Shown here: positions 48,201 through 60,726 of the stretch, piece after piece | Numbering within the stretch: the stretch's first letter is position 1 | How the letters are laid out: each line of letters opens with the position of its first letter | Origin: Ehretia macrophylla | Lineage: Eukaryota; Streptophyta; Magnoliopsida; Boraginales; Ehretiaceae | DNA length: 64,000 nucleotides | Direction: 5' to 3' | Assembly (NCBI GenBank): GCA_037974665.1 | Contig: CM075764.1 | Coordinates: forward strand, 120,962,325 to 121,026,324 | The notes under the pieces: generated by a model | The model's input: the letters and a program-made list of their open reading frames with translations, nothing else | The model's database searches: none | What the model was told of the DNA's origin: nothing | Position numbers and translations under genes: made by a program

Positions 48201-49621
48201 GTACCAGTACATATCCTAAATAGTAACTTGAAAAGCGTTATGAATTACAGCACGATCTCATTAAGCCCCTTCCGTTTCCTACAGTCTGTGGCAATTCTCT
48301 CATCATAACAAGTCAAATTTTCACAAAGAAGAAAGCACTGTTTGTGTGTGTGTGACAAGTAAAAGCACCATCTCACCCAGCATGGACAATAGTTTTTTGT
48401 CACTATTCGTCGAACCACACCAGATGATTGCCAAAGTACACTTCCTATTTCCCATTTTTAATGAATGACCATCATAGGAAAATTCAGCTGTCTAGGAATT
48501 GAAGATCCAATCCTTCAATTTGTTTTCTAATAGTGTAACTTGTATCTGAGAACCGTGACCCTAGTTGGTATGGGAGACGCATGCGTGTGTTAATCCTCAT
48601 TTGTCCACTCTTGCTGTTGATGGTTTGATGCTCAAGTGCGTGCATGAACATACAACAGATATGAAATCCAGATAGAAATCAACGTAATAAGAAACATCTT
48701 TTGCTGGATGACTTCCTTTAATGAGCAGGCAAAGCGTCAACGTAACTTGGATGTTATATAATAGGAATACTTACAGTGTAAGTATTCTGAGCAGACTGAT
48801 CAACAAATAGTTACTACCCTGCTCGTCGTTGGGGGAGGCTCCAATAGCTACATTTTCTGGATGTGTCTTTCTTCTACGCTTATTGTGGCCTGCTAAACGC
48901 CTACGACAACTCTGCTTCCCTTCATCAAACTCTTGAAGAACATGAAACCTGCTCATGAGTAATCAAAATACATCTGACATTCCAACTAGAACAATCATCA
49001 TTTTGCACGATAGCTGTCTAGAAGAAAAACGTATAATGAGTCGGAATTTCTAGGTAGCTTAATTTGTGGTGTGTGATCGACATGTTTGTTACTCATTCAA
49101 TAGTGTAAAACAATGCCCTGATTAGATGGTCAGTAAATGTACTTCCTCAAATATGATGGTGTTCCCTACGATCAATTTTTTTTTTTTTTCCTTTCCACGG
49201 TTTTCTACTTTCTGGATAACATTCACTACAAAAAGCATCGATTACAAAATGCTTGGAAAAGCAATCTCTACATGAAAACTGACCTGCTGCATTGTTGACA
49301 GAACCGTTGCAGAACATTTCCCACCAGTGCTCTTGTAGCCTTAGAATGCACATCACACACTTTATGTCGTCTGTGATAATCTTTAGCGTTGCTCAAATCA
49401 GCTCGACAATCCTCAACTTGACAGACAGCACGGTTAGATGAAGCACCGACAATTTTGATTTTTTTGCCACTCTTTCCCCCCCATTTTTCCACTTGCCCCT
49501 CTGTGATGGGGTAAACTTGCCCGCCAAGCTTCAAATTTAGTGATCTTCTTCCCGACTGCCTTCACATCAGACACCACTGGACCATACAAATGGAGAGCAT
49601 TCCTCTTATCTTAGCCTCCAT
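45205..49621 (-). pseudogene. SPL: SPL1/SPL12-like SBP-box transcription factor gene, broken and 3' truncated
   Basis: Exon-like blocks on the minus strand: 49284-49621, 48775-48948, 47346-47506, 46875-47276, 46383-46457, 46168-46275, 45734-45851, 45482-45623, 45205-45355. They follow the large-SPL layout: N-terminus MEAKIRG, the SBP domain ([24 protein letters not shown], then [27 protein letters not shown] across the conserved intron), [79 protein letters not shown], and CALEGKYLVQ to GFIE. The SBP zinc ligands look intact. Defects: a lost base after MEAKIRG, loss of the WDLNDWKWDG part of exon 1, shifts within 46875-47276, CAG to TAG at the start of the 45482-45623 exon, and no ankyrin-repeat half. 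A short SBP-only product cannot be excluded. Confidence 0.9.
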
Positions 49622-49918
49622 TCATCAAAATCCAAAATAACCCCACCAAAATTTCCCAGAATTCAAAAGGAAAAAAGAAAAAAGATCAAATTTTGATTAC
49701 AAACCCATAGAAGATTTTATCATAAAAGTCAGAATTACAGCATAATTTAGCTCAACAACATTTGGATTAGCTGAGCTACATCTCCTCAGCCAAGAAGGCT
49801 TAGTATCTGTACTCTTATCACCAAAAAGTCTCTTAACTTTATCAGTAAAAAATGCAAACTTTATGCAAAAATATAACCACCCACTTCAGAGTAACTGAAA
49901 AATAACAGCAAAAACTAC

Positions 49919-49966
<48 letters not shown>

Positions 49967-50061
49967 TAAGAAGTTGGATAAATAGATAAGAAGAAAAGAC
50001 TAAAAAACTTTCCGGAAGAGTCGGTAGTGTGATTGATGAGCTTCCAGAGGAAGATCGCCAG

Positions 50062-50128
<67 letters not shown>

Positions 50129-50527
50129 CAAACTCAACAATTTTTATGGAGAAAAGTGACGAGGAAAAATAGGGGTGAGAATGAAAAAAGTAGAGGGGTA
50201 CAGGTGGTCATAAAATACAATTGATGTAAAGTTACATACTACACTTTTGTTTTTTATTTATCTATATATATATATATATATATATACTACATACTAATCA
50301 ATGGCTAAAATTGTTTAATAAGGGTCAAATGTTTCGCTCGTCATGCTTTAAACGGATTGTACTATGTGTAAATAACAATGTACGTTTGTTTTAAAATGAC
50401 CATGATGCCCATCTTCATCAACGGTTTGTATTTGTCCACATTTTTACAAGAAACAAATCTGAAGCGTTTAAAGTGGAGTCTGACCAAATATCTTTCATAG
50501 CTCAAACATAATCAAAGTTTCTATTAT
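49622..50527. other. Upstream region of the SPL pseudogene with microsatellites
   Basis: No gene is seen. It contains (TA)n(TG)n at about 49917-49965, (TA)n(GA)n at about 50062-50125 and a (TA)n run at about 50262-50286. The GA-rich stretch may have been SPL leader or promoter sequence. The remainder is AT-rich. Confidence 0.6.
49917..50125. repeat. TA, TG and GA microsatellites
   Basis: A TA run followed by about 18 TG units lies at 49920-49964. A TA run followed by about 15 GA units lies at 50062-50124. Both are compound dinucleotide repeats upstream of the SPL pseudogene. Confidence 0.9.
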
Positions 50528-50710
50528 GAGAAATGCTATATACCATTTTAATTTTCACACTCAAATACTACTTCCTATGTATATTCTTAGTTAGCACATT
50601 AAAAGAGGAGAGAGAAATCAAAAAGTTAGTTATTTTAACATGCTAACTAAGCATCCACGTAAGAAGTAATATTTGCGTGTGAAGATTAAAGTAGGATATA
50701 GCAATGCTCT
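50528..50710. mobile_element. Fold-back MITE of about 180 bases
   Basis: The left half (AAATGCTATATACCATTTTA, TTCACACTCAAATACTACTT, TTAGTTAGCACATT) is the inverse of the right half (AATGTGCTAACTAA-like, AAGTAATATTTGCGTGTGAA, TATAGCAATGCT). Arms are about 80 bases around a short AGAGGAGAGAGAAATCAA-type loop. There is no coding region. The open frame starting at 50673 begins in this element and is not a gene. Confidence 0.75.
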
Positions 50711-53103
50711 TTTATTATTTCTTCATAAACCCACATCACCTAATCTTCATCTTCACATGTTCTCTCTCACAAACACACACCTCCAGATTTCTCTCTCTCT
50801 TTTCTCCCGAATCTTCATAAGCAGCAGTAAGTATTATCTTTTTTTTTCTCCATCAAATTTATACATGTGCAAAGTAAGCTTTGTGTGTGTTATGTTTTTG
50901 TTACTTCTTTCGGGTCAACCTTATTGTAGATGGAAATTGCAGTCACGTGTCACAACACGCGGTATCACCCTCTTCTCACTTGTTCTTCTTTTTCTTCCAG
51001 CTTTTGATCGGTTTTTTGTTTTATCAAGAAGTATGTTTTTGGTTTTGGTTTTGGTATTTCCTATATTCTTTAGAAGAGAAGTCTATGTCTGTTGTGTGTG
51101 TTGGTGGTGGTAATTTGATGGCGTTGGTGGGTGTTCGTGGTAGTGTTGATAGTGTTGGTGGGTGATGTTAGTGATGGTGGTGATGTCAGTGTGTTTTATT
51201 TTTTTATTTTTTTAATTATTTAATTTTTTTATTCTTTTTTTTTGTACTATTTTTTTTGGGTATTCTTCCAAGTTTGGATTAGTTTAATCATTTTAATGAA
51301 AAACCCATTTTTGTTTGCTTTACAGGGTGGCCAAAAACAATATCGAACATGTATGTTTGACTGTAATGTTGACCAAGATTTGATTTTTTTTTCCACTGTT
51401 TTTGTACTTTTTTTGGAAAAAGATTTGATCTTTTTAGTGTTGTGTGTGTAAAATGTTGGTGTTGGTGTTGATTCTACTATTGTATTATCCTGTTAATTAG
51501 CAGGTAGATACAAACGATATCATTTTCATATGTGGTTGAGCCTTTGTTGATTTGGAGAAAACCATTTTTGAGAGGTAGCACAAGTTTAAATTGGTTGGTC
51601 TTCATTGTACATAGCAGCCTTGCATATATGCATTCTTTTAATTATTTCTTTCTTCAGCTTAAAGATTGACATTGTTCTATGGTGTCTATGACGGCATTAA
51701 ATATACTTTGAGTCTTTTTTACAATGAAAAGAATTTTTATCTGAGGTACTACATAATATTTTTAATTATTTTTTGTTTTTGTTTTGATTAAATTGAGATA
51801 TGAATTGTGTAAATGATGATAAAAGAGACAGGGACATCAGCACTCTAATTTAGGAGTATGATGATTTGTCGACGGGAATCTCTCTGATGCACTATCGTTT
51901 TTTTTTAATATAATTTTTACATATTTCTTTTTTTTTTGGGTAAATTATGCCAGTGATGAATCTATTATTCGAGTTATGAAGCTCTGTTAATGATTATTTC
52001 TAGAAGTATCGCAGCAACTGAGGTTTTTAATTGATGTTAGTCTATTTTTATTTCTTTTATTAAGGTCATGCTTAACGAGATAATCGAGTGCTTACATGTT
52101 GAATGTTTAGTGGCAAATAAAACATGGTTTTATTCTTCAAGTGTTTGATCTTGTATTTCTGTCCTGTAATGCAGCATATATTGGCATCCACCTTAGTCAA
52201 TGGGACAATAGGTAAGGAATGAGGCTACTCTAATTCTTTAGTTAAGTTGTTGGAATAATAAACCTTATCTAATGTTCAAGTTGTTTGAGATCTAAAGAAG
52301 CAGAAACCTGTGATTAGGTAAGTGTTGCTATTTACTGGCATACATTGTTTGTGATGCAATTTGAAGTATAACCTCCATCTTAACTTTTTTGTCAATGACT
52401 AAATTGACTAACCCAAACTTGCAGCTTCTTTGATTCTAATAGAAGGCAGTGCTCTAACTTTACAGTGGAACCCTGATGTTGCCACTTAGCTTATAGACTC
52501 TTGAGATAAAAGATACTTCACCTACTCTTAGAGTAATGCACTTTCTTCTTGGTCTTCCTGAATTATTGCTACTGATTGTTGTTACCTTTTCTAATTGGCT
52601 GATTCTGGATACAACTCTAGGATATGAGGAATATAATGTCTCTAATTAAAGAATTTATACGGCACATTAAAGGTATGTCAGTCAGTCAGTGCATGAAAAA
52701 TCATTAGTGCATTACATAAATTTCTCTTTTAATATTATAAGTTAAGATTTTACTGCAAAGATAGTGAGGAAAGATACAATTTTAATAACAAATTTATAGT
52801 TTTTAATGCTTCCAGTGATTTTATTCTATGGACATGGCTTTTAGGAATTACATCTCTTGTATAATGTGTTCAGTCCATTCTAAGATAGTGAAAAAGATGA
52901 TTGAGGCTCTCTGTTGAGCTTGTAAAGAATGAGGAAAGAAACACAGAGAAATATAAAAGACTTTGATCAAAATATACATAGTGCAATGTGTTCTTCATTA
53001 TCAATAGTTTCAATGGATTCATGGCTGCTCTACCGTACATGATTATCCGAAGAAAATGTTTAGCAAATTTTTACTGATTCTTTTTCTTTCTTATTTTTAG
53101 CAG
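50711..53103 (+). other. Region upstream of the bHLH relic, possible 5' exons not resolved
   Basis: CT-rich leader-like sequence (50750-50825) and scattered GT/AG pairs suggest the 5' untranslated part and introns of the bHLH gene. A short exon-like piece at 52174-52212 (after TGTAATGCAG, before GTAAGG) cannot be assigned. No frame with bHLH N-terminal motifs was recognised. The valine- and tryptophan-rich open frames near 50673-51165 are low complexity. Confidence 0.4.
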
Positions 53104-54148
53104 GTAATTCAAGGCCAACCAACTCTGAGTACAATAGTCAGTGTGCCACATCCACCAGCCATTCGACCAAGGGTTCAGGCACAGAGGGGACATGCCATAG
53201 ATCCACATAGTATTGCTGAGCGAGTTTGTATTTTATATACTTCCTAGGTGGAAATATCTCTAAAAAAATTCATTCGTCTGTTTTACAGTTATGTCGAGAA
53301 AGGATATTATCTCAGAAAGAATAAAGGCCTTGCAGGAACTTGTTCCTAGCTGCAATAAGGTATGCACCTTTTTCGTGATGACAACTATAGTCTTCAGCTT
53401 TCTTCAAATGGATGCTTCCCTTTTTGCATGTCATATATGTACATTGTCCATAGAAGTAGTTAACATATGAGTTTCCATTAGAAAAGAAAATGCCTTTGTG
53501 TGCCTGAATATATCTATGTGTAACTATGTCTTATATATGTACATAAATGAGTTGGTTGTACATATATCACTCAAGATGATCTACTTTTGCATTATACCCA
53601 TTTTTATAACAGATTTGTTTATATTATAACGAATTATGACATGTGAGACAAAGTAGGGATAATAATTAACATACACATGCAGAGAGAGGATGGGGGTTTT
53701 TGGAAGAGAGATAAGATAAACTGTTGCATGCAGTTAATTTTTTGCTTGAAGAATCAAAAGAGAGAGAGAGAAGCCATGAAATGAAATATACGATTTAGCC
53801 ATTTGTTCAAGAATAAAAAAATGGATTACGTTATCACTGATGTTGAACTATTGTTCTTCGTCTTGGCAGACAAATAGAGCTGCTATGATGAGAAGATTGC
53901 TGAATGGTGATGGGATTCAGTGCTGATGTCATAATGACATCTGAATCATGCAGAAATGGTAAGAAAGATGAATCTATCTACTACCTCTTTGTTGTTTTGC
54001 AACATTTCAATCTGTGGACTAGGTGTCTGACAGGGAATTGGTTACCTCACAAGAACTGAGACATGTAATGAAGCTCTTCAAAAGCTTGATAATTACTGAT
54101 GAACATGTCAGATCTTTAAAGATCCAAGTGGTTACTTCTATGGAATAA
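53104..54148 (+). pseudogene. LRL/UNE12-type bHLH transcription factor gene, broken
   Basis: Three exon blocks are clear: 53104-53223, 53289-53359 and 53870-53958; a fourth (54023-54148) is uncertain. The first reads PHPPAIRPRVQAQRGHAIDPHSIAER, the family run-in to the basic region (usual form RPRVRARRGQATDPHSIAER). The second reads LCRERI then, after a 5-base insertion that shifts the frame, SERIKALQELVPSCNK. The third starts TNRAAM and later, in another frame, gives SADVIMTSESCRNG, as in the LRL (root-hair bHLH) group. The second helix and following leucine-rich part (normally DEIVDYVKFLRLQVKVLSMSRL) are missing or scrambled. Two basic-region arginines are replaced by glutamine. The protein would not dimerise or bind DNA normally, so this is a pseudogene. 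Confidence 0.82.
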
Positions 54149-54584
54149 TTTTTGTTATTTATGTTATACTGTAATCTTTACTATGGTTTAGTTATTATTT
54201 CTTTTCTTCCCAAACTAATGTGAATCCAATTTGTCATTTTCGTTTCAATTCTTGTGATGTTCAGAGGCTAGCGTTTATGTAGCTGTAATCAATACATTAT
54301 GAATTTCATTTGTACAATTTATTCCAAAAAAAGATATCATGTGCAGAATTGGTGGTTAACCTACATTATTGAAGATGATTGATAGTCATGGTAAGCATGA
54401 GGTGAATTGAGAGCAATGTTGTTGTTTTTTTTTTTAATGCATTTTGTTGATACTGTATTAACTTTTTATTTCTCTACATTTATTGATTTTTCAATGTAAA
54501 TAATTTTATTTTTAATATATTACCATAGCCAGGCTTTTGTAAATGACTACTTTATACAAATGAATTGTAAATTCAATCTAACAC

Positions 54585-54626
<42 letters not shown>

Positions 54627-55136
54627 GACTATACTCTATAATCACAAATCTTAAGATTTAATGTAATACCTATTTTATATTAAGAAGTCTATATTGCAGT
54701 AAATCAATTACAATTATAAGTTTATATAATCACTTCATTTACAATATTTTTGTTAAGAAACATTAAGTTGGGCCCGTGCATAGGCACAACTAGATTATTA
54801 ATAATGGGTATTTAACGGAGGATGTCAGCTTTCAGGGAATCTTTCTTGGGGGCCACAAACAGATACAGGACTGCTCGTGTCAATTGCTGCTTCTTAAAAC
54901 ACAAACTCATTAAATCTTAAAAGTTCTTTTAATTAGACAAAAAAAATGTTTTTAACTGCTCTGCTAAATTTTAATGCATATCCTTCTGTGTTAAATACTT
55001 TGACTTTGTCATTTTCTTTTTCTATTTTTTTTTATGCTGAGAGAGAACGGAAAGTTTGACTCTCTTTTTGTTTTTGTTATTTTCCTCTTTTTTTGTTTTT
55101 GTTTCCCATAATACCATAAAGATATTAATGTAATAA
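54149..55136. other. Gap with TA microsatellite and possible Helitron 3' end
   Basis: This is AT-rich with no gene. A (TA)n run lies at about 54589-54621. At about 54764-54792, GGGCCCGTGCATAGGCACAACTAG resembles the hairpin plus CTAG of a plant Helitron 3' end on the plus strand, but its 5' partner is not identified. Confidence 0.5.
54764..54792 (+). mobile_element. Possible Helitron 3' terminus
   Basis: GTTGGGCCCGTGCATAGGCAC followed by AACTAG has the look of Helitron 3' ends (short GC-rich hairpin then CTAG). The next base is A rather than the usual T. Only the end is seen. Confidence 0.4.
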
Positions 55137-56706
55137 CTAGTGTTGTACCCGTGCGATACATGGGTGTGATAGTAATACGTAGTTACTTAAGTAATTTGTC
55201 AATCTATTCAACTTTTTAATCACATTATTTACAAACTATAATATGTAGTTACTGTAAGTAATTTATCATTATTAAAGAAACCAAAGAAAGTAAGCATTTA
55301 TTAATTTAAAAATGTGACAGTAAGTAGTATTTAACAAAGATCGAACCTCTCAAAAGACAAATGTATTTCCTTTCTTCGAATTGTTGTTTTTACAAAATTC
55401 ACACCTACCTCATCCTTATTTGACACCATTCTCACTCTTTGTAAATGTGATCTATTTGTAAATAATTCATCTTTTACCATCAGAAGTTTGAATGATCCAT
55501 TGGTCAAAGAATATGTTGTGATCTTACGTAGATATGCTTCTTAACAAAAGATGCTGGAATACTTTATACTACACAAAAAAATTATTATTTTTTGATCAAC
55601 TTGAACATATACTCTAAAAATATTATGGACTACCTAGCACCTTATAATTGATGGTTGTAATGAATTTAAATTGAAACAAATTTGTTATCGCTTTCAATTT
55701 ACAAATATGTCTCATTAATTTGAAATGCATTAGTAATATTTGAAGCAGATTTGTCATATGATCTAAGTTAAATTCAAATGACTGAGCAAATCACTTAAGA
55801 AGTCATATGATACAAGACTTTATTTTTATTGCTACCACTACATTATAAGATAAACAATAATGAATAAGGAATATAAACATATTAAATCAAATCAAATCAA
55901 CGATCAAAATAATAAGAGAAACATACTTAGCTAATTTATTATTTACAATACTTCTTTGAAAACCACATTAGTTGTAGTTTTTAATATTTTGTCATTAACA
56001 AAATCTTTAATCCTTTTTTACTTGTCACTGTTGAAAATGCAATATATAGTAACTCATGACTGAAAGCAGGTCTTGAAAGACATAACCTAATGTGAGAAAG
56101 AGTTTGATCCTGACTTTTATTTATAGTCATGGAAAAACTTATAGCCAAGCAAAATTGCCTTCGTTAAAATTTAACGGACAAACTTTGGTTAGGTGAGATC
56201 ATAATTGTCGAGGTATATTACTCCAAGAATCGATATTTAACAAATGAAATGTTTCAATAAATTATAAAATACTTAAATATTAGTGTGAAGTGCAAAAATG
56301 TTCATTCTTAGTATATATGATTGGAAAACATACTCTTAGTTCTTGTCAGTTTAGAACATTATCTACCATTTTTATCTAACTCTACCATACATGTTTTATT
56401 CTACTCGTATTATTCTATATAAATAGAGTTGAAAAAATTCTTCTAATATAGAACTATGATTCCCAAGTATTTGTTTCATTTATTCCGTCAATATTCTCTG
56501 TACATCTTCTAATAAACCGAGTCCATGAAAAGCTTCCTCGAATCTAGAATACTAAGATAATAATCCTCCTTATTGGTTGGAAGCACGTGTGATATTATTC
56601 TAATAACAAACCTTTTTTTTCTTTGATATCACTTATGCTCACATTCTTTATAAACAAATTTTATTTGAAAACTCTAAATACATCAGCTCGTCAACTTCCT
56701 CATACT

Positions 56707-58187
56707 TAAGGATGACAACGGGTATCCGCTCTAACCGAAATCGATGGGTATCTACTCGATAACAAAAATCGATAGAGAATCCGTTAGGTTTTGAATTTTA
56801 TAAGTAATAACCGACGGATAATCCAATAGGTTTTGGTTTTTCATGTTAAAAAAATCTGAAAGCCGATTATTAATTTATTATAATATAAAATTTAATTTTG
56901 CTACATTATTTCTCTTTTTAAATAATTTCTCAACCTTTTACTTTCTCTTTCCTACTTTTCCCTCGTACTTTCTCTAATTTTGTCTCTACCTTTCTCTTGC
57001 TTCTGAGACTAAATCTCATCTTCCACCAAGTTCTGTTATTCTTTTCACCTACCCGATAAAAACACTACTTTCACCCCCTTTCTCTCTCTACCCTTCTTCT
57101 TCTTTCTTTTCCTCTCTTTTTGGTTTTCACCTCTTCATCTTCACAGGTACCTATTTCCTCTTCCGAAAAGAACTGCCAAAGACCTCAAATTAATCGAAAA
57201 CTGCAAAAGGAAAATACAAATCTTACATTTTTGAGCTACAAAATCCACATTGCTCAACGCTAGAAAGAAATGTTGATGCTAAAGTTAAAGATCTTGAATT
57301 TTTTTGGTATTCTCTAGTAGTGGTCTTGTATTTTGTGTTGGTACTCTATTTTTATGATGTTGATACAAGTTATGCTTCGATCTTGCTCGTGGCGCTTGCG
57401 GTGGTTTTGTTACTCGTTTCATGAACTTTCCTAACTTTGTAAAAGAAGGTAAAACAAATAATTTATTTTATTATAGATTTGGAAACTATTAAAGTTTTGA
57501 ATTATGAGCTGAACAAACAGGTTTTTTTATCACGAAAGACTCAACGGATACTATGGATTTGCTGCATTTGTACTATCAATATTATTTCTTTGTTTCAAAA
57601 TAGATGTGTATATTTGTATACTTGATAGATCTGTAAATAAACAATGAACTTATATTAGAATGATATTTTTGTTTTTTTTTTGTTTTTGGTTGATTTCATT
57701 TCTTGATATTGTATTGTATAGTGCTTCTTGATTTTTTTTACTGATCTTAGTTATCTGTGTTTATATGAAAGTTTCATTACTAAATTTTTGATTTTTTGGT
57801 GGTTAATGGTGTTGCTGATGGGTGGAAGATAAACGAATCTGTCATCTTTGTATTAATATATTACAATTTTAGATGAAATTTTGTGGTCAAAGCTGTTCTT
57901 TTTTTATATATAAATCACATATTGTTGTGGTCATATTTTTTTTATTATTAATATATTACAGTTTTTCGTATTTATTTATTTTTACTACTTTTGGAGTGAT
58001 TTTTTTATTTAAATTTAGTTTTTTTTAAAAGTTTTCAGTTTCGGTTTCGGTTATCCGCGGTTCTTTCATTATTTGTCGGTTTCGGTTTTGGATAACAATT
58101 TTTAAACCCGTCAGTTTTCAGTTTGTTAAACAGTTTCAGTTTTAGTTTTGTCAAAAATCACAGATAACCGATCCGTTGTCATCCCTA
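56707..58187. mobile_element. hAT-like non-autonomous transposon, 1.48 kb
   Basis: The ends are TAAGGATGACAACGG and, reverse-complemented, TAGGGATGACAACGG, flanked by the 8-base duplication CTCATACT (56699-56706 and 58188-58195). An 8-base duplication and this TA-GGGATGACAACGG terminus are typical of plant hAT elements. Subterminal repeats resemble GGTTATCNG and TCGGTTTTGG. No transposase frame is found. Helitron copy 2 has the unoccupied site at about 40047-40054. Confidence 0.9.
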
Positions 58188-59449
58188 CTCATACTCCTTA
58201 TTGCATTCATCCAAAGTTCAAACATTAATTTCTTTTAACTTCTTCATTTGATTCATTTTCCTTATAGATAAATGTGTTTTTAAGGGAAGATAAATTGATA
58301 GATTTTATAGTTGGACATATAAAATGAATATCAAAGAAAAAAAGATTCCCAAGCAGCCTCACAAGGGGATATTTGTATGTAATCATAATAAATCTTAATT
58401 CATCAAAAAGTTGAGATTAATCTCCATTTATAAGTCTATCATCTAGAGTAGTTGTTACTCGATTATGACCATTGGGAATATATTTGAATAAATATTTAAT
58501 TGCAATTGTCTTACACATATGTAGTCAATATTGATATGAGCATAATATTTTATGGGAAACATTGAGTAATAAATGATGATATTATTGAGCTCAATCCCTT
58601 TTCTTATAATAGTTCGTCCATCTCTTATTCTATATTGAGAAAATCCTTCTCCATTAATAATGATGGGAAATTTTTATTTTTTTTCTTAGCCAATATGGTT
58701 ACATTGAAAAAAACAAAAAGTAAAAGCCAAGGAGATATGTTGGATTAAATTGAGAAGATTGCATTATTTGTCCACTCTATTTTGTTGATGAAACTCACCA
58801 TATGCATTTTTTTTCCACTCTATTTCGAAATACAACAAACGAAATCATAAAATAGAAATATTTTCCACTCTATTTTGAAATACAAAAAATGAAATCATAA
58901 GACAGAAATATACTCATATAGCAATTCATGAATTTTAAAAATACTACCCAAGGAGATAAGTTGGATTAAATTGGGAAGATTGCATTACTTGTCCCAAACT
59001 ATGTGCAGAATATTGACTAACTTCCCATTGCCCTACTATTCTACGACTCTTATTATGGATGGATAACTTAGAAGTCTGGATATCTCATTCAAGCAAGGGA
59101 CTATCTGAACTTTCAATTGATTGTTGAACTACAAATAGTGATTTTCAAACTTACTACATTGTTTCAATATTGGGTATCGGAAAATATGTGATGTACAATT
59201 AGAGAAAACAATTAACACAATTAGATCGATGACTCAAGTCAAAGCAATTCCATTGTGCATGGTTATTTATGATATATGGAGGAATATTTTCAGCATTTAA
59301 AATAAATTTTAGAATGTGTTGTCCCATTTTTTGGGTCTACATTGCATATTAAAATTACAAATATTTGTCCTATTTAAATAAAATTTCATAAATCTTCTCC
59401 TTACAGGTATCACTAAAGTTACAATTATCAATGTAAACAACATTTGTTG

Positions 59450-60726
59450 AACCTAAAAAAATGAATGTGAATCTTTTTTTTTTCACTTATTTATGGCTCT
59501 TTTATGTAATTTTTACTATATGAAATTGAATTTTCTAAATTAATCAAACTTTTAATTAAAAAATAAACTAATTTCATGAGAGATGTTTTATCATTAAAAA
59601 AATAAAGGTATAAGTTTCTTTTCAATTATTTATGGTTTTAAATTTAGATTTCACTATATGAATCGAATGTGAAATTTTTTATATTGAAGTAAAAAGAAAG
59701 AAAATGGACTTTTTTTTTTCTCGTTGCAATTTTATTTTTGTTAAACAAAAAAAAGAAAAAACCTACATCTAACTTCTTTTTCAATGCAATTCCATTTCAG
59801 ACTAAAAAAAAAAGGAGGTCAACTTGACCAAAAAAAAGTTCAAAGTTGGATCTTTTTTTCAATGGAATTTTATTTTTGACCAAAAAAAAAGAGAAAAGTT
59901 TCAAGTTGGATGATGTCTAACCATTGCTACGAAACTTTTGAGATGACAAATAAAATCATAAATATGTAACATAACAGATGAAGACAAGTGTAATTTTTTA
60001 TTTTTTTATTTTTAATATCTACTACCTAAACTTGTTTTTATTTTGATATTATCTACATTTTAACACATAAAATAACATATGAAGACAAATATGAATCAAA
60101 TATTTAACTTATTAGATGTAAATAAGATTATTTTTTTTTGTGAGATTGAAATTTTAAATTCATCAAACTTTTAATTGAAAAATAAAACGATTCTATGAGA
60201 GAGAACTTTTTTATTTAACAAATGAATGTGGAGTTTTTTTTACCTATTTATGATTCCTTAATGTAATTTTTACTATATTCAGTGAATTTTCTAAATTGAT
60301 CAAGCTTTTAATTGAAAAACAAAGTAATTTTATGAGAGAGGCTTTAACATTTAAAAAATGACGTAGAATTTTCTTTTCGCTTATTTATAATTTTTTTAAT
60401 TTGCTTTTTTCATTGTATGAATCGAATATTTAAGACTTTTAGATAGAAGTAAGATTCTTTTTTTTATTTAGATATGATACTTATTTGATTACTTGTAGTA
60501 TAATGGTGTTTTTAGATAGAAATAAAAATATTTTTTTTCTTGTTGTGGTTATTTATTATGTTTGGAAGAATATTTTCAACATTTGAAATATTTCAACAAA
60601 TTATAGAATGAATTTGTGATATTTTTTGGATCATATTATATATTAGAACTATAATAATTCATCTTATTTGAAAAAGGGTCTAGCAACTCCTATTATTGTA
60701 AACACCGTTAAAATTACAATTATCAA
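59450..60726. repeat. Diverged repeats around a CTTTTAATTGAAAAA motif
   Basis: The block TTATTTATGNNTCNTTNATG, TAATTTTTACTATAT, TTCTAAATTGATCAANCTTTT, AATTGAAAAANAAANNAATT and CATGAGAGA recurs three or four times (about 59475-59690, 60130-60240, 60236-60350, 60360-60440). It is followed by a partial copy of the 59330-59440 Helitron segment. There is no gene. Confidence 0.6.

Larger units (their letters stand above)
55137..60726 (-). mobile_element. Helitron copy 3, inverted relative to copy 2, carrying a hAT insertion
   Basis: On the minus strand its 3' end reads hairpin CCCATGT-ATCGC-ACGGGT, then ACAACACTAG and T (CTAG at 55137-55140), the classic Helitron end. Inward it matches copy 2 in reverse: the helicase C-terminal relic near 56010-56110, the Rep relic near 58.4-58.6 kb, and the block GGTCTACATTGCATATTAAAATTACAA near 59336 (inverse near 38370-38396). 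Homology ends at about 59450. The part from 59450 to 60726 is built of diverged repeats and a second copy of the 59330-59440 segment (near 60620-60726), so the 5' end is not precise. Decayed throughout. Confidence 0.8.

Noticed and set aside
50673-51165. Frames of 146 and 94 codons upstream of the bHLH relic
   Set aside because: They begin in a fold-back MITE and continue in T-rich and GTTGGTGGTG-type sequence; composition is not protein-like.
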